A stretch of DNA of 64,000 nucleotides from DASQUK01 sp963756425 (lineage in GTDB: Bacteria; Actinomycetota; Acidimicrobiia; Acidimicrobiales; VFJN01), in the NCBI GenBank assembly GCA_963756425.1, contig CAVWNW010000011.1, forward strand, positions 124,001-188,000, given 5' to 3'. Both the position numbers and the translations under genes were made by a program. The notes under the pieces are model-generated. The model did no database searches, was not told the DNA's origin, and worked only from the letters and a program-made list of their open reading frames with translations. Position 1 is the first letter of the stretch. Each line of letters opens with the position of its first letter. This document shows positions 58,694 through 64,000 of this stretch, piece by piece.

Positions 58694-59935
58694 ATGGCCT
58701 TGGCAGCGTTGGTCCACGACGTGCTCGGAGGTGGCGCGCCCATCGCGGTCGAGGCGTACGACGGCAGCAGGTCCGGGCCCGTGGACGCCCCGGCGACGAT
58801 TGTGATCCGCTCGCCCGACGCCCTGCGGCGCATCGTGACCGCCCCCGGGGAGCTGGGCCTGGCGCGGGCGTACGTGTCCGGCGACATGGAGCTGCAGGGC
58901 TCGATCTGGGCGCTGCTCGAGCTGCGTGATCGAATCCCCGACGTCCAGCTCGAGCCCAAGATGATGCTTCGTCTGGTGCGCGAGCTCGGCGGCTGGCGCG
59001 AGGTGCGGCCGCTGCAGCCGCCCGACGAGGAGGTGCGCCTACGAGGGCGGCGGCACAGCAAGGCCCGGGACGCGGCCGCCATCAGCCACCACTACGACGT
59101 GTCGAATGCCTTCTACCGCCTGGTGCTCGGGCCCAGCCTCACGTACTCGTGCGCGGTCTGGCATGACCCGGACGACACGCTCGAGGAGGCGCAGGCGAAC
59201 AAGTACGAGCTCATCTGCCGCAAGCTGGACCTGCGGCCGGGCATGCGGTTGCTGGACGTCGGCTGCGGCTGGGGCGGCATGGTCATGCACGCGGCGCAGA
59301 ACCACGGCGCGCAGGCGGTCGGCATCACGATCTCCCGGCAGCAGGCGGAACTGGCCGAGAAGCGGGTGGCCGAGGCGGGGCTGTCGGACCAGGTGCAGAT
59401 CCGCGTGCAGGACTACCGCGAGGTCGCCGACGGTCCGTACGACGGCGTCAGCTCGATCGGGATGTTCGAGCACGTCGGCGAGGCGCGTCTCGCCGAGTAC
59501 TTCGAGTGCCTCCGGCGCCTGGTGCGTCCGGAGGGCCGGCTGCTCAACCACGGCATCAGCCGCCCGGCCCGCTCCGAAAAGGCGCGGCTGCCGCGCCGGA
59601 GCTTCATCAACCGGTACGTCTTCCCTGACGGCGAGCTGCACGAGGTCGGCCGCGTCATCTCGATCACCCAGGACGCCGGCTTCGAGGTCCGCCACGTCGA
59701 GTCGCTGCGCGAGCACTACGCCCTCACACTGCGGCGGTGGGTGGCCAACCTCGAGGCCCACTGGGACGAGGCGGTCGCGGAGGTGGGGGCGCCGCGAGCG
59801 CGGGTCTGGCGGCTCTACATGGCGGGATCGGCCATCGGCTTCGAGGCCGGCCGCACGCAGATCCACCAGGTGCTTTCGGTTCCCCGCGAGACCAGCGGCG
59901 GATCGGGCGTTCCGCTTCGCCCCCGATTCGAGTGA
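58694..59935 (+). CDS. Cyclopropane-fatty-acyl-phospholipid synthase-like methyltransferase
   Basis: 413 residues. N-terminal domain (1-110) with 'LGLARAYVSGDMELQGSIWA', then the SAM domain: 'SHHYDVSNAFYRLVLGPSLT', 'YSCAVWHDPDDTLEEAQ', 'LLDVGCGWGGMVMHAA' and 'SSIGMFEHVGEARL'. Cfa-type enzymes add a methylene or methyl to unsaturated acyl chains of membrane lipids; the bicarbonate-binding region is plausible but not shown. The leader contains AAGGGG before the ATG, an exception to the leaderless rule. Confidence 0.9.
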   Translation: MALAALVHDVLGGGAPIAVEAYDGSRSGPVDAPATIVIRSPDALRRIVTAPGELGLARAYVSGDMELQGSIWALLELRDRIPDVQLEPKMMLRLVRELGGWREVRPLQPPDEEVRLRGRRHSKARDAAAISHHYDVSNAFYRLVLGPSLTYSCAVWHDPDDTLEEAQANKYELICRKLDLRPGMRLLDVGCGWGGMVMHAAQNHGAQAVGITISRQQAELAEKRVAEAGLSDQVQIRVQDYREVADGPYDGVSSIGMFEHVGEARLAEYFECLRRLVRPEGRLLNHGISRPARSEKARLPRRSFINRYVFPDGELHEVGRVISITQDAGFEVRHVESLREHYALTLRRWVANLEAHWDEAVAEVGAPRARVWRLYMAGSAIGFEAGRTQIHQVLSVPRETSGGSGVPLRPRFE

Positions 59936-59949
59936 GTGGCTCCTAGGCG

Positions 59950-60378
59950 TCAGGCGAGCTGGCGGGCGATCGTGCCGGTGTCGTAGTAGGCGCGCGCCCC
60001 GATCAGCCGGTCCCCGTCGAAGCTGAATATGACGGCCGTGCGGCACCGGAAGGAACGGCCCGTGGCCTCGAAGTCGCGGCCCGAGCCGAGGTGGGTACCG
60101 GTCATCCACAGCTCGCCGACCAGGGCATCGTCGCCGTGGTGCACGGCGATCACGTCGAACCGCAGATCGGGGAAGTAGCCGCGGGTCACCTCGTAGTAGT
60201 GGCGGACCTCGTCGGCGCCGTCGTAGACACGGTTGTTGCCGATGAGCTCATAGCGGGGGTGCGTGAAGCAGGCGAGCGCGGCGTCGAGGTCCCCGAGGTT
60301 CTGGGCGGTCAGCAGGCGCTCGATCAGCTGTCGCCGGCGTTGGTGCAGCTTGGTTCCGATCGGCGTCACGCCGGCCAC
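59950..60378 (-). CDS. SnoaL/NTF2-like protein
   Basis: 142 residues. 'LLTAQNLGDLDAALACFTHP', 'YYEVTRGYFPDLRFDVIAVH' and 'FSFDGDRLIGARAYYD' form the cone-shaped NTF2 fold of SnoaL-like proteins. The family includes isomerases, cyclases and binding proteins; no specific catalytic dyad is obvious. GTG start, alternative downstream GTG. It lies 25 bases upstream of nothing obvious and follows an aldolase gene on the same strand, so may be co-expressed with it. Confidence 0.75.
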   Translation of the reverse strand: MAGVTPIGTKLHQRRRQLIERLLTAQNLGDLDAALACFTHPRYELIGNNRVYDGADEVRHYYEVTRGYFPDLRFDVIAVHHGDDALVGELWMTGTHLGSGRDFEATGRSFRCRTAVIFSFDGDRLIGARAYYDTGTIARQLA

Positions 60379-60403
60379 GGCACCCCCCGCGGAAAGGCCC
60401 CCG

Positions 60404-61165
60404 TCAGCTCAGGCAATCAGGCTGCTCGGCGACGATCTTGTCGTAGAGGGGCTGGAAGCTGAACCACCCACCCATGCTGGTCCCGACCTGCGTCTGGGTG
60501 AGGGCGGCGTGCTCCTCGTCGATGGGGATGGGGTCACCGGCGGCATCCGCCATCAGCTGCACCTGGCACGACCGCTCCAAGGTGATGAACCACCACGCTG
60601 CCTCGTCGACGGTCTGGCCGACGGTGAGCAGGCCGTGGTTGCGCAGGATGCACGCCTTGGTGTCGCCCAGGGCGTGGGCGATGCGCTTGCCCTCCTCGAC
60701 GTCGAGCACCACGCCTGTGTAGTCGTCGAACAGCGTGTGGTCGCCGTGGAACGCGCAGGCGTCCTGGGTGAGCGGGGCGAGCAGCTTGCCGAGAGTGGAG
60801 AACGCCCGCCCGTAGGGCGAGTGCGTGTGGGCGGCGGCGTTGACGTCGGGCCTCGCCTCGTGGATCTGGCTGTGAATGGCGAACGCGGCCGTGTTCACCG
60901 GCCAGTCGCCGTCGACAACCTCGCCTTGGCGGTTGACGCGGATGAGGTCGGAGGCCCGGATCTGGCCGAAGCTCATCCCGAGCGGGTTGACCCAGAACAG
61001 GTCGGGGTGCTCGGGGTCTCGGCCGGTCAGGTGGCCGGCGACCCCCTCGTCGAACCCGAAGCGGTCGAATAGGCGGAACGCCGCGGCCATCCGCTGCTTC
61101 ATGTGCTGCCGCGCCTCGTCGGCGCATTCGAACCTGGGGAACTGGTGGGGGCGACGATCGGACAT
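60404..61165 (-). CDS. Class II aldolase/adducin family protein
   Basis: 253 residues from the ATG at 61165. Zn-ligand motifs 'NAAAHTHSPYGRAFSTL' and 'ILRNHGLLTVGQTVDEAAWW', and 'GVAGHLTGRDPEH' near the start. The family includes fuculose-phosphate aldolase; this subgroup, with 'FAIHSQIHEARPDVNA', is common in actinobacteria and has no assigned substrate. A strong GGGAGGAG ribosome site sits 6-13 nt before the ATG, which decides against the 20-residue longer frame. Confidence 0.85.
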   Translation of the reverse strand: MSDRRPHQFPRFECADEARQHMKQRMAAAFRLFDRFGFDEGVAGHLTGRDPEHPDLFWVNPLGMSFGQIRASDLIRVNRQGEVVDGDWPVNTAAFAIHSQIHEARPDVNAAAHTHSPYGRAFSTLGKLLAPLTQDACAFHGDHTLFDDYTGVVLDVEEGKRIAHALGDTKACILRNHGLLTVGQTVDEAAWWFITLERSCQVQLMADAAGDPIPIDEEHAALTQTQVGTSMGGWFSFQPLYDKIVAEQPDCLS

Positions 61166-61185
61166 GGGTGCTCCTCCCTGTTCTC

Positions 61186-62706
61186 TCAGTATGTAGGGGA
61201 TGGCGCGGGCGTCAACTCGTCCCACAGGTGCCGGACCTCACCCGCCGGGTCGTCGACCACAGCCACATCGCGGTCGAGCAGACAGGTGGCGCGCCGCTCG
61301 GCGTCGTACGCGGGCCACGGCAGCTCGTCGTGCTCGGGCGAGCCGGTGCGGGCGGCGCCGGCCCAGGCGCGCGACGTGCGTTTCGCCAGGCGCTGCGTGG
61401 CCTCGTCGATGCCACCGAGCATCAACTCCACCCCGCGACGATCGAGGTTGTCGAAGGTGAACGGCACGTCGATGGCGTGGCAGGCGCCCAGCACTCCACC
61501 GAAGGCGGTCGAGCGGTAGTCGAACCTGTACATCGACACCCGGTCCGCATGGGCGGCCTGAGCCTCGGCCACGCGGATCGCCGGCATCCGGAACACCCAG
61601 TCGGTCATGACCGCACAGAACAAGCCGTCGAGGTCGCTGCCGGGGAGGACGTCGCGGTAGACCCCGAGGGTGTCGTCGACCCGGTCGTCGCCGACCACCC
61701 GCGCCAGGCGGCGCAGCAGGCGCTCGTCGGTCACGTTGCCGTTGCCGCGGGCCTGGAGCTGGAAGAGGTTCCACTCCTCGGCGGTCGTGCCGATGACGAG
61801 GTTGACGTGGGCCGCGCTGCCGTCACGGATGGCGTCGAACGGAGGTCGGGGAAGGCGCGTGCCGTCCACGACCGGCTGGAAGGCCAGGCGGCCGATGCCG
61901 GGCCCGGCCCCGCTAAGGACCTCGGCGTCGACCGTCGCCTGCGCCCGCAGGATCTCCTCGGCCGGGAGGGAGAGCAGGGCATCGGCGGTGGCCGCGGAGA
62001 GGCCGAGCGCGGCGAGGAACCTCTCGGTCACCCACTCGGCTGTCGAGGTGTCGTGGGCATGTGCGGCGGCGCCGCTCTGCGCGATCGCGCCGCGGAACAA
62101 GCCGGCCGCCGTCGGCGTGCCGAGGAGGGTGGTGACGCTCATGCCGCCGGCCGACTCGCCGAAGATGGTGACCTTCGCCGGATCGCCGCCGAAGGCGGCG
62201 ACGTTGTCGCGCACCCATCGCAGCGCCTGGACCTGGTCGCCGATGCCGTTGCTGCCCGAGCCCGCGAAGGCGGGCTCCAGGTGGCCGAGGTGCAGAAAGC
62301 CGAGGGCGCCGAGGCGGTAGTTGAGCGTCACCACCACGACGTCGTAGAGCCGCGCCAGGTTGGAGCCGTTGTACCAGGGCACGTGGCCCGAGCCCGTCAC
62401 GAATGCCCCACCGTGGATCCACACCATCACCGGACGGGCGGCGTCATCGGCTGCGGGCGTGTACACGTTGACGACCAGGCAGTCCTCGGCGCCACCCTGA
62501 CCCTGCGTGCCGAGCATGGTTTCCAGCGGCGACGGGTTCTGGTGTGCCATCGGTCCGAAGGCGGCGGCGTCCCGGACGCCGACCCAGCCGTCGGTGGGGC
62601 GGGAGGGTCCGAATCGCTCGGCCCGCGCGTACGGAATGCCTCGGAATTGCAGGATGCCGTCCTTGTCGAGCCCCTGGACCCTGCCGGCGGTGGTGTCGAC
62701 GATCAC
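61186..62706 (-). CDS. Type B carboxylesterase
   Basis: 506 residues, no signal peptide. 'FRGIPYARAERFGP', 'EDCLVVNVYTP' with the structural Cys, oxyanion 'WIHGGAFVTGSG', and nucleophile elbow 'IFGESAGGMSVTTLLGTP'; the catalytic His is probably in 'GACHAIDVPFTFDN'. It hydrolyses carboxylic esters. It is 20 bases upstream of the aldolase gene and likely in one operon. GTG start with a leaderless -10 (TAACCT, 7 nt upstream). Confidence 0.9.
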   Translation of the reverse strand: MIVDTTAGRVQGLDKDGILQFRGIPYARAERFGPSRPTDGWVGVRDAAAFGPMAHQNPSPLETMLGTQGQGGAEDCLVVNVYTPAADDAARPVMVWIHGGAFVTGSGHVPWYNGSNLARLYDVVVVTLNYRLGALGFLHLGHLEPAFAGSGSNGIGDQVQALRWVRDNVAAFGGDPAKVTIFGESAGGMSVTTLLGTPTAAGLFRGAIAQSGAAAHAHDTSTAEWVTERFLAALGLSAATADALLSLPAEEILRAQATVDAEVLSGAGPGIGRLAFQPVVDGTRLPRPPFDAIRDGSAAHVNLVIGTTAEEWNLFQLQARGNGNVTDERLLRRLARVVGDDRVDDTLGVYRDVLPGSDLDGLFCAVMTDWVFRMPAIRVAEAQAAHADRVSMYRFDYRSTAFGGVLGACHAIDVPFTFDNLDRRGVELMLGGIDEATQRLAKRTSRAWAGAARTGSPEHDELPWPAYDAERRATCLLDRDVAVVDDPAGEVRHLWDELTPAPSPTY

Positions 62707-62713
62707 GGCCCCG

Positions 62714-62719
62714 AGGTTA
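62714..62719 (-). promoter_or_regulatory. -10 element TAACCT, leaderless promoter
   Basis: Read on the minus strand it lies 7 nt before the GTG at 62706. Confidence 0.5.
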
Positions 62720-62856
62720 GCGGCGACTTGACCGCAGGGTCAGGGGGGTGGAACCGCACCTCGCCCGGCCCGTCCGACCAGCCCGGATGTGCCGTGCCGC
62801 GGCACACCGCGTCACGCCCCAAGGGTCAAACGATCGGCGGAGGCCAGGGGGTTCCC

Positions 62857-64000
62857 ATGAGGGTCGATCTCGGCGAGGCGGATGCGGGGGTCGCGGTCGC
62901 GATCTCCGTGCTCGACGACTACATCCACGAGCTGGCGCGCATCGGGCGGCTGCCCCAGCGGGTCATGCTCCAGCGCAACATCGGCGGCACCGACTTCGAG
63001 GTCACCGTGATCATCGATCCGCCCCCGGTGTTCACGCTGGTCGCGTCCGGAGCCGACGGTCCGTTCACGCGCCTCGCGCTGACGGGGACCATCGAGCTGC
63101 GGCCCGCAGGTCAGCCGAACCAGACACCGACCGTCCTCCCGCTCGACGCCGCCGTGCGGCTCGACATCGAGCTGGTGCCGGCCGATCCGGTGCCGGTGGT
63201 GGGACTCGCCTACCGCAGTGTCGACGGGACCCCGGAACCGCCGGTGTCGGGCGATGACCTCGACGCGCTGTTCGAGAGCGACGAGATCCGGGCCATCCTC
63301 GATGGCGTCCGGATCGACCTTGCGGGCCCCTTGGTGGAGGGGCTGAACGCGTCACGCTTTCCGGACGAGGCGACCCGACCCGAGGCGTCCGACTGGGCGG
63401 TGGAGCTGACCTTGATGCCGGGGGGCACGGACACCGACGACTCGTTCGCCGTCACGGTCGCGCCGCCGGGCGCGTCGGCGGTGCCAGGGCTTGCCGAGAG
63501 CTTCGTGCCGCCGCAAACCGGGATGGGGGTGGCGTACAACCGCCGGTTCCTCGACCTCATGCTCGAGCGCGGCGCCAACGCGAAGGAGGGGGAGACCATC
63601 AGCGAGGCTGAGATCCTCGACCTCGAGCTGTCGATGACCGACACGGCCATCGCGGTCAACGGCAAGGCCGTCCGCCGGATCACCGCACTCCCCGACATCG
63701 ACATCACGTTCAGCGGGCCGATGGTGCCGAGCCTGATCCGGGGGACCACGGGTATGGCGTTCGACACGTCGGGTGTGGACGTGGACGTCGCCGACGAGGA
63801 CGAGCTGTTCTTCAACGTGCTGAAGTGGTTCGTCACGATCTTCGCCGGAGTCGCCCTGCTCTCCGGGTTCGCGTCGCTCACGGTCATCGGGATCGCCACG
63901 TGGTTGACGCTGGTGCAGAAGGCGTGGAACGCCGACGCCGACATCGAGGGCGCCCCCAATACGGTGCGGGACGGCCTCGCCACCGCCCTGGGAGCGGAGC
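62857..64000 (+). CDS. Uncharacterised protein with one membrane hairpin (C-terminus beyond window)
   Basis: The frame is open from the ATG at 62857 to the edge (381 codons), so this is a partial gene. It begins 'MRVDLGEADAGVAVAISVLD'. The first 300 residues are an extended, beta-rich soluble part without signal peptide, repeated strands ending in 'ALTGTIELRP' and 'DIDITFSGPM'. About residues 325-355 form one or two membrane segments ('FFNVLKWFVTIFAGVALLSG', 'ASLTVIGIATWLTLVQ'). A GGAGG sequence lies about 15 nt before the ATG. I do not recognise the family. A lipid-binding barrel (TULIP-like) is a guess from the strand pattern. Confidence 0.7.
   Translation, partial: MRVDLGEADAGVAVAISVLDDYIHELARIGRLPQRVMLQRNIGGTDFEVTVIIDPPPVFTLVASGADGPFTRLALTGTIELRPAGQPNQTPTVLPLDAAVRLDIELVPADPVPVVGLAYRSVDGTPEPPVSGDDLDALFESDEIRAILDGVRIDLAGPLVEGLNASRFPDEATRPEASDWAVELTLMPGGTDTDDSFAVTVAPPGASAVPGLAESFVPPQTGMGVAYNRRFLDLMLERGANAKEGETISEAEILDLELSMTDTAIAVNGKAVRRITALPDIDITFSGPMVPSLIRGTTGMAFDTSGVDVDVADEDELFFNVLKWFVTIFAGVALLSGFASLTVIGIATWLTLVQKAWNADADIEGAPNTVRDGLATALGAE

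Overview
The window is 64 kb of GC-rich, densely packed DNA from a free-living actinobacterium. Several features point there: an AftD-type arabinofuranosyltransferase at the left edge, the syntenic block gcvH - zinc-ribbon/FHA protein - MerR (FtsR-like) - bifunctional nuclease domain - MerR known from mycobacteria, a 'conservon' histidine kinase/roadblock pair, and TIGR03085 and DUF2203 proteins. A member of class Acidimicrobiia is my best guess, but that is inference. I saw no rRNA, tRNA, CRISPR array or complete mobile element.

Region 1 (1-22.5 kb) is a cell-envelope polysaccharide locus. On the minus strand are AftD (cut by the edge), a GT4 glycosyltransferase, a Dpm1-like GT2, two large membrane proteins with an embedded spermidine-synthase-like domain, and two polytopic GT-C-like proteins. 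Divergent from about 12.55 kb are two paralogous polytopic proteins, a 70-residue protein, a GT2-methyltransferase fusion and a second methyltransferase of the Rv0224c type. An FAD amine-oxidase-fold enzyme and a PMT-like glycosyltransferase follow. Together they look like enzymes that load, modify and export lipid-linked sugars.

Region 2 (22.5-24 kb) has no conventional gene. It holds duplicated units of tiny hydrophobic-peptide ORFs, each leading ORF preceded by a GC hairpin and a strong Shine-Dalgarno sequence, then a yceI remnant. Region 3 (24-30 kb) has a cupin protein, a two-gene partial conservon (CvnA/CvnB) and an AmmeMemoRadiSam pair (radical SAM enzyme plus fused Memo-AMMECR1). Region 4 (30-50 kb) is catabolic: two acyl-CoA synthetases, a thioesterase, an enoyl-CoA hydratase, a gamma-glutamyltransferase, an RpiR-regulated aldehyde dehydrogenase/aminotransferase pair, a fused alpha-keto acid dehydrogenase E1, a glycerophosphodiesterase, a second aldehyde dehydrogenase and small housekeeping proteins. 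Region 5 (50-64 kb) carries a HIT protein, a CDP-alcohol phosphatidyltransferase, a GDP-mannose pyrophosphorylase-phosphomannomutase fusion behind a 33-codon leader ORF, the gcvH-garA-ftsR block with gcvT, a cyclopropane-synthase-like enzyme, a class II aldolase, a carboxylesterase and an unrecognised membrane-anchored protein cut by the right edge.

Two patterns run through the whole window. First, about twenty genes have a TAnnnT hexamer 6-10 nt before the start codon and no leader, so leaderless transcription is probably the default. I used this to choose several starts. Second, four long genes and one micro-ORF each carry a single extra base that breaks the frame, in every case directly before a leucine codon. 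Sequence error is the simplest explanation, but the shared context deserves a check.
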